Notes under the pieces: generated by a model
What the model saw: only the letters and a program-made list of their open reading frames with translations
Told to the model about the DNA's origin: nothing
Database searches by the model: none
Made by a program: the position numbers and the translations under genes
Shown: positions 34,901 to 42,169 of the stretch, piece after piece
How positions within the stretch are numbered: the stretch's first letter is position 1
How the letters are laid out: each line of letters begins with the position of its first letter
Source of the DNA: Cloacibacillus evryensis DSM 19522
GTDB lineage: Bacteria > Synergistota > Synergistia > Synergistales > Synergistaceae
Length of the DNA stretch: 64,000 nt
Assembly: GCF_000585335.1 (NCBI RefSeq)
Contig: NZ_KK073872.1
Span: forward strand, 2,967,283-3,031,282
Direction: 5' to 3'

Positions 34901-35405
34901 CGCGGCAGCGCACGTCGACGACGCGCCATGATGTGATATCGAACAAAACCGATAAAAGCGCCCCCTCCGGCAGCTCGAAAAGATTGCGCAGCTCGTTTTC
35001 ATAGCTCTGCCTCGCTTCATATTCGACCGTGATGTCGCGTGAAATGCCGAAGATGCCGGCCGGGTCGCCGGCCTCGTCGCGCAGGATATATTTTGAAGTC
35101 AGGCAGTAGCGCGGCCTGCCGTTTTCCGACGTTATCGGTTCGACATAATTTTCCAGAGAGCGGCCGCCCTCCACCAGACGCGCGTCATCATCCACGTAGC
35201 GCTTCGCCAGCTCTTTGTCCGCGAATATCTCAAAATCGGTTTTGCCGATAATTTCGTCCGCGCCGGCGCGGCCGGCCATCTTCGCAAAGGGCTGTGAATA
35301 GCCCATATAAACGCCGCGGATATCCTTTACAAAGGCGATATCCCGCGTATGACGCCAATATTTATCGTAAGCGCTCCACAAAAGCTCTTTCCCGTCGTTC
35401 GCCAT
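28902..35405 (-). CDS. Giant multi-PAS GGDEF-EAL-GAF signalling protein (2167 aa)
   Basis: A very large soluble-looking regulator of cyclic-di-GMP with no visible membrane segment or signal peptide. Order: PAS at the N-terminus (RDIAFVKDIRGVYMGYSQPF); a further sensory region; an intact GGDEF at 351-355 with an RxxD inhibitory site five residues before it; several PAS/PAC units (about 460-1010); a second, degenerate cyclase domain where GGDEF is ESDHF (about 1122-1126); an EAL domain from E1246 with NVSR, EITES, DDFGSGYSSL, KLD, EGVE and QGY all present; more PAS, a GAF-like region (about 1750-1900), and two last PAS domains, one with a CYREF-PCEECP cluster. It should both make and break cyclic-di-GMP. 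GGAGGG precedes ATG 35405. Monocistronic. Confidence 0.9.
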   Translation of the reverse strand: MANDGKELLWSAYDKYWRHTRDIAFVKDIRGVYMGYSQPFAKMAGRAGADEIIGKTDFEIFADKELAKRYVDDDARLVEGGRSLENYVEPITSENGRPRYCLTSKYILRDEAGDPAGIFGISRDITVEYEARQSYENELRNLFELPEGALLSVLFDITSWRVVDVRCRDESDQVTSRYGQIDQYFENISASVVDDDEVREFFKKLSPGFLEREYNKGKRGRSLEYLRRMPDGGERWVRDDLYLLLDPVNGNLSLIIVLHDIDKARREYSLLILAAERDSMTGLLNHESTAGRIERYLDGAEGMQALFMIDLDNFKDVNDNFGHQYGDRMLTDVADAVKGIFRDSDIVGRMGGDEFMALMKGAPSEAAVRKKADELVSALQFAASCGERTLEVTASVGVVVFTAGERDFKTLYGEADCALYQSKRRGKNRCSFFDREEQNNINGGEPRPVLENVGTVQLRTLLDYMDGGVVLAEVTDDIRVTYVSPSFYRSFAHTPDEAAGGVQKIFSFVVPEDLPGLRAAVFDAVRSNDLIDHSYRVSYGGTTEWRRIRAKRIPESADGIERIVSVITDITGLKHVNEQLREAEERYRTAAQLSDAMLWEVDIASKTLTLTGSVWKKFNYETLVFPDAPESYLRASTVHPDSVARLRKLYEDLYAGCDSGTYYVKICDENGGEFWVEDKFRFLRDENGTPRRALGITQMVPNINADMRRFEHELRYASIIENSLVGHVRANFTQNLVEYANMNGDNRYDDTRGVTYDEYRADYSAKFVDAADLTQFRRLTGREYLMDRFRGGESWMFVDYRHIGADGSRRWASLFIKLMRHPISGDVVAFGYLRDNETRRRWELAFGTPLQRDTTLLLYSRESMAAFSRYIISVCPDDKVVAVSVVEMLGIERLREESGGFEAREVLFTFGRMCRITIGGDVVIGQLDENRVVMLRTDAGGGEEQRERVRNTMALLKELLAQAHPGTNVNLIGGFSTGRAGGVSYDLLLKKASLACRGASQMYGESAVAYVDAEDEPFGADDEGGLAERYRALELRCQQQMNMLRVSENDELTGLLGKQAFYRRVREILDAGRDMRYEIIRFDVNRFKVYNDVRGTAAGDRLLRDVADRIRRYHRQIILSARLESDHFALFVPDDSGAKRRSVDKLIKWLAGYSPNFYISFSIGVYRVTDPSVDVSLMCDRALLALRSIKSGFDTRLAYYDDVLRASLLDEQQLVSDMEAALESEQFVLYFQPQINYGNGTLTGAEALVRWRHPQRGLLPPADFITLFEQNGLITRLDKYVWERCCKYIRRWIDLFPWARDFSVSVNVSRLDICDPQLCDTLKKIIRKYELPVSALRLEITESAYMESQQQLIDTVEALRKAGFTVEMDDFGSGYSSLNTLKDVAVDILKLDMKFLSNCADSARGGNILCSVIRMAHWLRLPIIAEGVETKAQADYLKSLGCVYMQGYYFAHPMPDDDFEELLARSASSRIDRYQDTNVEGMAAFWDASAQTALLFNSFVGGAAILEYSGGTLEALRVNENFYKALGTTRDACLPVQRDMLRCFDDENRAKLIEELTNAIATGEERGCELRSIPGAGGITRPWTHNRIRLLAKNKDSSILYLSIEDISGRKRMELEQEVENERRRLLMQATGSGLFDYDYASDVLYYQVYLPGAGVERRSVPNCCDGCLESPLLHPASAADLRRVIGQGRLSHLDGEIEFRANLWGKGMRWFRMRYSSVEDANGRVYRIVGQADDIQEFKERAELAESIRHRLNAAPTAYKFNDDVVSQIFDLFYSSSDISGAVETTLALLGEYYDLSRVYIIEDVDGHSASENTFEWCAPGVEPQKEFLKHVSYDEIGGWRQYVSCFDESGVFYCPDMSALPPEIRAILERQGIFAVLQCAIKDDGVYSGMVGFDECRADRRWTEEQVGTLMFVSRIVSSFLLKLRKSDNAAFSADFRAALDDNSAFVYIITSDTFEVIYSNKAIQDFYKNDFVGKNCYREFIGRDEPCEECPVLRLHDPKAPRVVEVQRADGMLVLSYVSPLRWNGRDMVMVSCVDITESKKVELALSSANIALWTYDIKEDCFTISANSAYRYGVKEVLAGAYRAALADGIVMPDSAVEYTALHEKIKNGERTASATIHYNKKLWPAEWMTVTYTAVFDPSGKPSMAIAIGQDVTALIKGGKKD

Positions 35406-35626
35406 AAACGTTTTCCCTCCGGGAACGGCCTGCCGGAGGCGGCGCGTCGTTCCCTTTCAATTATTCCTGCAGCTCAGATCCAAATTTGTATTTATATATC
35501 TATACGATGGTAACAAGAATTTTGCGTAAAGAACAGATTTATTTTATCGTGTTTTTCGTCCGATGAATAGACGTTTTAAACGCAATACAAAACAATTTTA
35601 CGACAGAGCGCGTCAGCCGCTCGTAA

Positions 35627-36805
35627 TTACGCCAGCCTGCGCCACTTGTATTCCTCATATACCGCCCCCAGCAGCACGAAAATGACGACGGCGCGGAAAC
35701 CGGTCACGGGCGTCGTGAGGCCGCTGATATACGAGGTAATGAGGGGCACGAGGGCGAAGTCGAGCGCCACCAGGAACCACGTCAGGGCGATCGCTTGAGG
35801 CTGCAGCCTCTGCGGCGCGTTGTCCGATACGATCGCCAGATGCAGCGGGAAGCCGAAGCCCATGCCGACGCCGAAGACGAGCCCCAATATCATCAAAGAG
35901 CAGCGGCTGGGGCTGACCGAGGCTAAGAGCAGCATCAGCGCCATACCGGCGATGATCGACGCCGAGAGCCTTCTGCGCGGATATCTGTCAAGCACCTTGC
36001 CAAATAAAAGACGCACCAAGACCCCCACGACGGCGTTCGAGGAGAGAAAATAAGAGGCCATCAGGCCATAGCTTGCCGTCATGGGGGCCATAAAGGCCGA
36101 CGCCGCGTCGGCCAGCGAAAAGAGGAACATGGAAAAGAGCGCCAGCAAGATCCTGGGGTCCTTCAGGCAGTCGCCCATACCCTTGAAGGGATTCGCCGCC
36201 GCCTGCGAGGCGTCAAGAGAGACGTCGTCCGTATCGAGCATAAAGACAGTCACGACCGCCGCCGCGACTGTCAGCGCGAGGGGGATAAAGATATAGGCGG
36301 TAAGATAACCGCGGGATAATATCCAGTCCGCCAGCGGAACGGCTGTCATCATCGGAGCCAGCCCGCCCGCCATGATCAGGGAAAAGGCGAAACCGCGCTC
36401 CTTTTCCGCAAAGGCCAGCGACTGGTAGGTGGCGACGGCGATCTGCGTAAAAGCCGTTCCCGCGCCGAGCAGGAAGCGCGCGGCAAAGGCGCTGAAAAAA
36501 GAATCCCCCGCGAAGACGATCCAGACGGAACCGGCGACGGAGGCGACGCCGCCGATCGCCAGGAACCTCTTAAAGCCGCTTTTGACAAGCAAATTTCCCA
36601 GCAAAAGGCGGAAAATCAGCGTGGCGAAATAAAAGGATGAGACAAGCAGTCCTGACTGCGCGGCGGTAAATCCCACACCGGCGTAATAGACCGGCAGCAG
36701 ATAAGAGACGTTGGAATAGCCGAACATGAAGAAAAAGCCCAGCGCCAGGAGCGTTATTTTTTTATTTTTACTCTGTATCCCCGTCCTTAGCCCGGATGAG
36801 ATCAT
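35627..36805 (-). CDS. MFS transporter
   Basis: A 392-residue major facilitator with twelve predicted membrane spans. Examples are LLALGFFFMFGYSNVSYLLPVYY at the N-terminus and the loop between spans 2 and 3, NLLVKSGFKRFLAIGG, a variant of the MFS A-motif. A long loop near the middle (DTDDVSLDASQAAANPFKG) divides the two halves. The start is taken at ATG 36805, eight bases after GGAGG; an upstream in-frame start lacks a site. It is a single gene with no metabolic neighbours, so the substrate is unknown. The 221 bases before it (35406-35626) hold no gene. Confidence 0.88.
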   Translation of the reverse strand: MISSGLRTGIQSKNKKITLLALGFFFMFGYSNVSYLLPVYYAGVGFTAAQSGLLVSSFYFATLIFRLLLGNLLVKSGFKRFLAIGGVASVAGSVWIVFAGDSFFSAFAARFLLGAGTAFTQIAVATYQSLAFAEKERGFAFSLIMAGGLAPMMTAVPLADWILSRGYLTAYIFIPLALTVAAAVVTVFMLDTDDVSLDASQAAANPFKGMGDCLKDPRILLALFSMFLFSLADAASAFMAPMTASYGLMASYFLSSNAVVGVLVRLLFGKVLDRYPRRRLSASIIAGMALMLLLASVSPSRCSLMILGLVFGVGMGFGFPLHLAIVSDNAPQRLQPQAIALTWFLVALDFALVPLITSYISGLTTPVTGFRAVVIFVLLGAVYEEYKWRRLA

Positions 36806-37234
36806 AAGCCCAGCCTCCAACGTCAATGTTTATTAAGATGTACATGCGGCCTTTATTCTACAGCAAATACACGAGACAAACCATAAGGCAAAAATGGCGG
36901 CGCCGGCGGCACACCCTAACCGGCTGAGCTCCGCACTTTAGCAGATATGCCGCGCGCTAGGCTGTATCCGGTACGGGATAAGGATATTGAATGTCAAAAC
37001 AGAAGAACAAATAATATTTTCAATCGAAAATCCATGAAGGCCAACGCAGAAATCGTCAATGATATTGTCCAGTGTGTCGTCTAAACGTATATAAAAATTA
37101 TTAATTGCAACTCTAAGCACGTGTTTGATTGTTTCTGACTCGCGCTTAGAGTTGCAATTAACACAATTAACGCATTACATCTTATAATAGTAAAATTATT
37201 GCAAAAAGTATAAAAATAACATATACTAAGGTTA
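36806..37234. other. Intergenic region upstream of the CRISPR-Cas locus
   Basis: About 430 bases without a convincing gene, shifting from GC-rich to AT-rich, which marks the left border of the CRISPR island. It holds an 18-bp inverted repeat (listed separately) and then the tracrRNA promoter: TTGCAA (37199-37204), a 17-base spacer and TATACT (37222-37227). Confidence 0.6.
37101..37161. repeat. 18-bp perfect inverted repeat upstream of the tracrRNA
   Basis: TTAATTGCAACTCTAAGC (37101-37118) and its exact complement (37144-37161) flank a 25-base loop. No T run follows. It may fold as RNA, serve as an operator, or be a remnant of a small mobile element. Confidence 0.8.
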
Positions 37235-37355
37235 CGGTTCGCATGTGTAGCATTTCGGAGTGTGGCACATTGCTATAATAAGTGCATCCCAACTGGGATG
37301 TTACCGTGAGGTTTGCCCCGGTTTTGGTTTTAGTACCTTAACCGGGGTATCCTCT
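37235..37355 (+). ncRNA. tracrRNA of the type II-C system
   Basis: The anti-repeat starts near 37248: 20 bases (TAGCATTTCGGAGTGTGGCA) pair perfectly with the 3' part of the crRNA-sense repeat. A four-base internal loop follows, and GCTATAAT pairs with the repeat's 5' end. Downstream are the hairpin CATCCC-AACT-GGGATG (37285-37300) and a long final hairpin CCCCGGTT/AACCGGGG (37316-37347), then a pyrimidine-rich stretch. The layout resembles the Neisseria II-C tracrRNA. Its promoter is TTGCAA-17-TATACT (37199-37227), giving a start near 37235. The exact ends are estimates. Confidence 0.92.
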
Positions 37356-37398
37356 TTCAAATGAACAAACAGCGACAAATAAAAAGGGAGGTTTCCTC

Positions 37399-40300
37399 AT
37401 GAATGCTTCCATACTTGAACATTACTCACTCGGCCTAGATATTGGAATTACCTCCGTCGGTTGGGCTGTTCTCAATCTAACCGTGGGGAAAATAGCTGAT
37501 CTTGGCGTCCGCCTATTTGACAAAGCGGAAGAACCAAAGACAGGAGCCTCCCTTGCCGCGCCGCGCAGAGAGGCAAGAAATATGCGCCGCAGGCTCAGAC
37601 GAAAAAGGCAGCGCATGTCAAATATTCGTTCACTCATCATCTCCTGCGGCATCCTTTCACAGACGGATATGGACAATCTTTTCAATTCTCCGCATCAATG
37701 TACTCCCTGGGAGCTTAGAACCGAAGGGCTTGACCGCCTGCTCACATGTGAGGAATGGAGCCGCATCCTCATACACATGGCAAAACATAGAGGCTTTAAA
37801 TCAAATAGGACTGTAGCTGAAAGCGACATAAAAAACAGCGAGGACGGCAGGGTCCTATCTGGAATAAAAGAAAACAGCGAACTGCTTCAAGCCGGCAATA
37901 ATGGCGCCGGTTACAGGACAGTCGGAGAACTCATCCAAAGCGACCCCAAATTTTCCGGCCACAAGCGCAACAAAGGCGGAGAATACTCGCATACGATTCT
38001 CCGTAAGGATATAGAGAAAGAAATAGAGGCTCTCTTTGAAGAACAACGTAAATTTGGAAGTACCTACGCCTCTATGGAATTGGAGAAAGAATATAAGGAT
38101 ATTTTTGGAAGACAGCTCCCATTCGCGTCCGACGGCGCGATAGAAAAACTTATTGGATACTGCTTTCTTGAGCCTGCCGAAAAAAGAGCGCCAAAAGCAT
38201 CGTGGACGGCGGAACGTTTCATCCTCCTAAGCAAAATTATGAATCTAAGAGTACGCTTAGACGGCAAAAAAGTTTCTCTGAGCGGAGATGAACGGATAAC
38301 CATTGATAACCTTGCCTACAAGAATACAAAGGTCACATATAAACAGATACGAAAAGCTCTCAACTGGCAGGATAACTTAATTTTTGACAGCCTTCCGTTC
38401 ACAAAAAAGGACAAGGACCCCGAAGATAGCGTTTTTATTGAGCTGAAGGGCTGGCACACATTCAGAAAATGCCTCTCGGAAAAATTAGGAACGGACTATT
38501 GGGAGACAATAAGCGTAAATCCGGATCTTCTTGATGATTTAGCCTACACTTTGACATTCAAAAAGACGGATGAGGATATTGCGAGGTATCTTGAGGAACG
38601 GAACATCGACAAAAAGATTATCGACGCGGTTCTTCCCCTCAATTTTTCCGGCGTCGTAAATCTGTCAGCCGCAGCGATGGGCAAGCTTATCCCGCTTATG
38701 GAAAAGGATGGCTGCCGCTATGACGAAGCCTGCGTCAAAGCCGGTTATCTCCACTATAAACCAGCGGAAAAAGAGCGCTCCCTAAAACTTCCCGTGCCGG
38801 ATTGGAAGGAAATAAGGAATCCCGTCGTCATCCGCGCCATCGCAGAGACACGCAAAGTAGTAAACGCCGTCGTGCGAAAATACGGACCGCCAGAGTCAGT
38901 TCAGGTTGAGCTTGCACGAGACCTCTCTCGTTCGAAAGAAGAAAGAGATAAAATTATAAAAGAACAGGAAGAAAATAGATCTCAAAAGGAAAAGCTGGCA
39001 AAAGAGTTTCAGGACAAGTTTGATTACGCGCCCAACGGACGGCAACTTGAGAAATTTCGTCTTTGGAAGGAACAAAACGGTTTTTGTCTATATACCGGAC
39101 AATATCTTGCACCTGAAGACGTTTTTAACGGCAGTGATGACAGCTTCGCGGAGATAGACCATATCATTCCGTACAGCATCTCTTTTGACGATAGCCGGAT
39201 AAATAAAGTATTGGCAACTTCCGGCGCCAACAGAGATAAGGGAAACCGCCTTCCATATTATTACTTCGGTGGAGACGGTGAAAAATGGAACGAATTCACC
39301 GCTCGCGTTAATGCCAATATCCAAAACAGGAAAAAGGCCGCGCGCCTGAAGATAAAAAGCCTTGATGAGAGTGACATCTCTGAAATGAAAGAACGAAATT
39401 TGAGCGATACGAGATACATAACAGAATACGTCGCAAAATGGCTAGAGGAAAACCTGTTATTTGCCGAAAAAAAGACCGAAAATCATGTCACGAGAATCAA
39501 CGGTCGGGCCACAGCAACGCTGCGCTGGCAGTGGGGAATCAATGCTCTGAAAGACCGCGAAAGCAGCGACCTTCACCATGCGCTTGACGCCTGCGTCGTC
39601 GCGGCGGCAACGCCAGGTATAATAAAAAAGATCTCCGATTATTCGCGTAACAGAGAGCTGCAAAAATTAAAGATCAACGCAGAGGGCAATAAAAAAAGAC
39701 GCTGTCCCGAACCGTGGGAGCACTTCAGGAAAGAGGTCGAAGCACGCCTCTCCGAAAATCCGGCAGAAAAGATACTGGAATTCGGCCTTGCCAGCTACAG
39801 CGAGAGCGAACTGAACGATCTGAAACCTATCTTCGTTTCCCGCCGCCCTGACCGCGGGGCGACAGGGGCGGCCCACAAGGACACTATATACTCAGCGAAA
39901 TACCTTAATGACGATCCACCCAAAATAGTCGTAAAAAAAGCGCTGACATCTCTAAAAAAAAGCGACCTCGAGAACATAGTAGGCAAAGAAAGAGACCGTG
40001 CTCTCTACGAGGCGCTTGCCAAAAAGCTCGAAGAATATGAAGATAATCCGGAAAAAGCGTTCAAAGACGTTTTTAGAAAACCGACCAGCAATGGAAAACC
40101 AGGCCCCATCGTACATTCTGTTAAAATTTTTGACTCGCGCGTTACCGGTCTGCCGGTAAACGGCGGTATCGCCTTCAACGACGGCATGGTCAGGATAGAC
40201 CTCTATCAAAAAAACGGCAAATATTTTTTAATACCATATTATATCAGTGATATAGCAAAAAAAATTGTAAAGGACAAGGCAATAGCGCAGGGCAAAAGAG

Positions 40301-40581
40301 AAGACGACTGGATCGCTATAGACGAAACCTATAACTTCGTCTTCTCCCTATTTAAAAACGATCTCGTAAGAATAATCGACAGTAAAGGCAGGGAAATATT
40401 CGGATATTACAACAGTTGCGACAGAGCAACTGGAGCTATTGAAATAAAAAAGCATGACGGAAGCGCGTCGTGGCGTGGGATAGGAATCAGAACTGCGAAG
40501 CTGATTGAAAAATATCAGGCGGACGTCCTAGGAAGCTACTACAAGATAAAGAAAGAAAAGCCGCCGCATGGGTTGGCGTAA
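37399..40581 (+). CDS. cas9: Cas9, type II-C
   Basis: The RNA-guided nuclease, 1060 residues, in the range of compact II-C forms. RuvC-I is SLGLDIGITSVGWA with D14; the Arg-rich bridge helix (RREARNMRRRLRRKRQRM) spans about 54-74; RuvC-II is ESVQVELARD with E504; the HNH domain has EIDHIIPYS with D587 and H588 and NRDKGN with N611; RuvC-III is LHHALDACV with H726, H727 and D730. All catalytic residues for cutting both strands are therefore present. A C-terminal PAM-interacting region of about 250 residues follows; the PAM cannot be read. AAAGGGAGG precedes ATG 37399. The gene overlaps cas1 by 14 bases and lies just after the tracrRNA. Confidence 0.97.
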   Translation: MNASILEHYSLGLDIGITSVGWAVLNLTVGKIADLGVRLFDKAEEPKTGASLAAPRREARNMRRRLRRKRQRMSNIRSLIISCGILSQTDMDNLFNSPHQCTPWELRTEGLDRLLTCEEWSRILIHMAKHRGFKSNRTVAESDIKNSEDGRVLSGIKENSELLQAGNNGAGYRTVGELIQSDPKFSGHKRNKGGEYSHTILRKDIEKEIEALFEEQRKFGSTYASMELEKEYKDIFGRQLPFASDGAIEKLIGYCFLEPAEKRAPKASWTAERFILLSKIMNLRVRLDGKKVSLSGDERITIDNLAYKNTKVTYKQIRKALNWQDNLIFDSLPFTKKDKDPEDSVFIELKGWHTFRKCLSEKLGTDYWETISVNPDLLDDLAYTLTFKKTDEDIARYLEERNIDKKIIDAVLPLNFSGVVNLSAAAMGKLIPLMEKDGCRYDEACVKAGYLHYKPAEKERSLKLPVPDWKEIRNPVVIRAIAETRKVVNAVVRKYGPPESVQVELARDLSRSKEERDKIIKEQEENRSQKEKLAKEFQDKFDYAPNGRQLEKFRLWKEQNGFCLYTGQYLAPEDVFNGSDDSFAEIDHIIPYSISFDDSRINKVLATSGANRDKGNRLPYYYFGGDGEKWNEFTARVNANIQNRKKAARLKIKSLDESDISEMKERNLSDTRYITEYVAKWLEENLLFAEKKTENHVTRINGRATATLRWQWGINALKDRESSDLHHALDACVVAAATPGIIKKISDYSRNRELQKLKINAEGNKKRRCPEPWEHFRKEVEARLSENPAEKILEFGLASYSESELNDLKPIFVSRRPDRGATGAAHKDTIYSAKYLNDDPPKIVVKKALTSLKKSDLENIVGKERDRALYEALAKKLEEYEDNPEKAFKDVFRKPTSNGKPGPIVHSVKIFDSRVTGLPVNGGIAFNDGMVRIDLYQKNGKYFLIPYYISDIAKKIVKDKAIAQGKREDDWIAIDETYNFVFSLFKNDLVRIIDSKGREIFGYYNSCDRATGAIEIKKHDGSASWRGIGIRTAKLIEKYQADVLGSYYKIKKEKPPHGLA

Positions 40582-41446
40582 TGTGATAATCGGCAGCCCC
40601 GCTAAGCTTTCGCTTCGGCTGAACCACCTTGTCATCAGACAAAAAGAAGAGGTGGAAATCCCGCTGGAAGACATCTCGGTTATAATCGTCGAGAATGAAC
40701 AGGCGGTCATCACCTCCAGTCTCCTCAATATGCTCGCGGAAAAGGATATACCGCTTTTTACGTGCGGCAAAAACCACATTCCCTCAGGCCTTTTAGTCTC
40801 ATACCAGGGACACAGCCGTTTTCTGAAGGTATTGAAAGGACAGTTGGGACAAACCCTGCCATTCAGAAAGAATTGCTGGCGGCTTGTGGTTCGGCAAAAA
40901 ATCAATAATCAGGCCGCCTGTCTTGAAATTCTCGGCAAAAAAGGTGTTAGTGAGCTTCGCGCCATCGCGGAAGATGTACGCAGCGGGGATAAGGAAAACA
41001 GAGAGAGCACTGCGGCAAGAATATACTTCGACAGCTATATGCCGCAGACCACCCGACAAGAGGACAATGGTGTAAATGCCGCGCTGAATTACGGATATTC
41101 AATCATGCGCGGCGCTGTGGCCAGATCCATGACATCATACGGGTTTTTGTGTGCTATCGGCATACATCATAAAAATGAACTGAACTCTTTTAATCTGGCA
41201 GACGATTTCATGGAAACGCTGCGTCCCGTGGTTGATCTCTGGACTGCACGAAATATTGAAGAAGGGCAAATTTTCACAATAAAAGACAGAACGGCGTTGG
41301 TATCTCTGCTGAATTCCCCGATAACGATCGACTATGCACGGCAAAGTATCATCAGGGCGATTGACATAATGTCCGGAAGCTTCAGTACAGCCACGTCGTC
41401 ATGCGATCCAGATCGACTGAAACTGCCTGTACTGGATCTGCGTTAG
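40568..41446 (+). CDS. cas1: Cas1 integrase, type II
   Basis: The catalytic subunit of the Cas1-Cas2 spacer integrase, 292 residues. The start MGWRNVIIGSPAKLSLRLNHLVI is typical of type II Cas1. The metal-binding triad is visible: E146 in RESTAARIYF, the His pair at 200-201 in IGIHHKNELNSFNLADDFME, and the acidic residues that follow at about 215-218. It overlaps the cas9 end and is followed by cas2 after four bases, so the three are one operon. No csn2 or cas4 is present, as expected for II-C. Nothing suggests inactivation. Confidence 0.96.
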   Translation: MGWRNVIIGSPAKLSLRLNHLVIRQKEEVEIPLEDISVIIVENEQAVITSSLLNMLAEKDIPLFTCGKNHIPSGLLVSYQGHSRFLKVLKGQLGQTLPFRKNCWRLVVRQKINNQAACLEILGKKGVSELRAIAEDVRSGDKENRESTAARIYFDSYMPQTTRQEDNGVNAALNYGYSIMRGAVARSMTSYGFLCAIGIHHKNELNSFNLADDFMETLRPVVDLWTARNIEEGQIFTIKDRTALVSLLNSPITIDYARQSIIRAIDIMSGSFSTATSSCDPDRLKLPVLDLR

Positions 41447-41450
41447 CACT

Positions 41451-41786
41451 GTGCCCGCCGCAAAAAGGTTAAGATTTTTGAGAATTCTAGTATTCTTCGA
41501 TCTTCCCGTCGTCTCCAAAGATGAACGGAGAATATATACGAGATTCAGAAAGTTCCTCATCTCCGACGGTTATGACATGCTTCAGTTTTCCGTCTATTGT
41601 AGGATAGTAAACGGGGAAGACGCGGTGGACAAGCATTTAGAACGACTGAAAAAAGAATTGCCCGAAAAGGGCTCCGTGCGATTTTTGCAGATAACGGACA
41701 GGCAATACGCTGCGATGAAACTACTCATCGGAGTGAGAACGAAAAAAGAAAAATTCGTAGATTCCCGCCAAACATTGCTCTTTTAA
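41451..41786 (+). CDS. cas2: Cas2, type II
   Basis: The structural partner of Cas1 in spacer acquisition, 111 residues. The ferredoxin-like start LRFLRILVFFDLPVVSK contains the conserved Asp; FLISDGYDMLQFSVYCRIV and RFLQITDRQYAAM follow as in type II Cas2. The start is GTG 41451, giving MPAAKRLRFLRIL; no ATG is available nearby, and the N-terminus could be a few residues shorter. The CRISPR array begins 62 bases after the stop, so the whole adaptation module is intact. Confidence 0.93.
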   Translation: MPAAKRLRFLRILVFFDLPVVSKDERRIYTRFRKFLISDGYDMLQFSVYCRIVNGEDAVDKHLERLKKELPEKGSVRFLQITDRQYAAMKLLIGVRTKKEKFVDSRQTLLF

Positions 41787-41848
41787 CAAAAAAAATAAAC
41801 GCCAAAGTTCTTGCCAAACAAGTGCTGGCAAGGATTTTGGTGTGTCCA

Positions 41849-42169
41849 ATTATAGCATTTCGGAGTGTGGCAGAGAGCTATAACTAGCATCGTCGTACAT
41901 TAACGGACCTATTAATTATAGCATTTCGGAGTGTGGCAGAGAGCTATAACTAGCATCGTCGTACATTAACGGACCTATTAATTATAGCATTTCGGAGTGT
42001 GGCAGAGAGCTATAACCAAAAAGATTGCGGGAGCTATGCGCCGCCGATTATAGCATTTCGGAGTGTGGCAGAGAGCTATAACGAACGATGATAATACCAA
42101 TATCGAGATTATATTATAGCATTTCGGAGTGTGGCAGAGAGCTATAACTGTACGGGATATAAGAACAAG
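41849..42169 (-). CRISPR. CRISPR array, cas2-proximal part (five repeats, four full spacers, one cut spacer)
   Basis: 36-base repeats start at 41849, 41915, 41981, 42047 and 42113, with 30-base spacers. The crRNA sense is the minus strand, judged from complementarity to the tracrRNA and from the GTTATAG...CTATAAT polarity shared with other II-C repeats. Each repeat ends, in that sense, with TGCTATAAT, an extended -10 promoter. The two spacers nearest cas2 (41885-41914 and 41951-41980) are identical. The fifth spacer (from 42149) is cut after 21 bases by the inserted IS. Confidence 0.97.

Noticed and set aside
36938-37120. 60-codon frame upstream of the CRISPR locus
   Set aside because: No ribosome site or similarity, and it ends inside the 18-bp inverted repeat; not supported as a gene.
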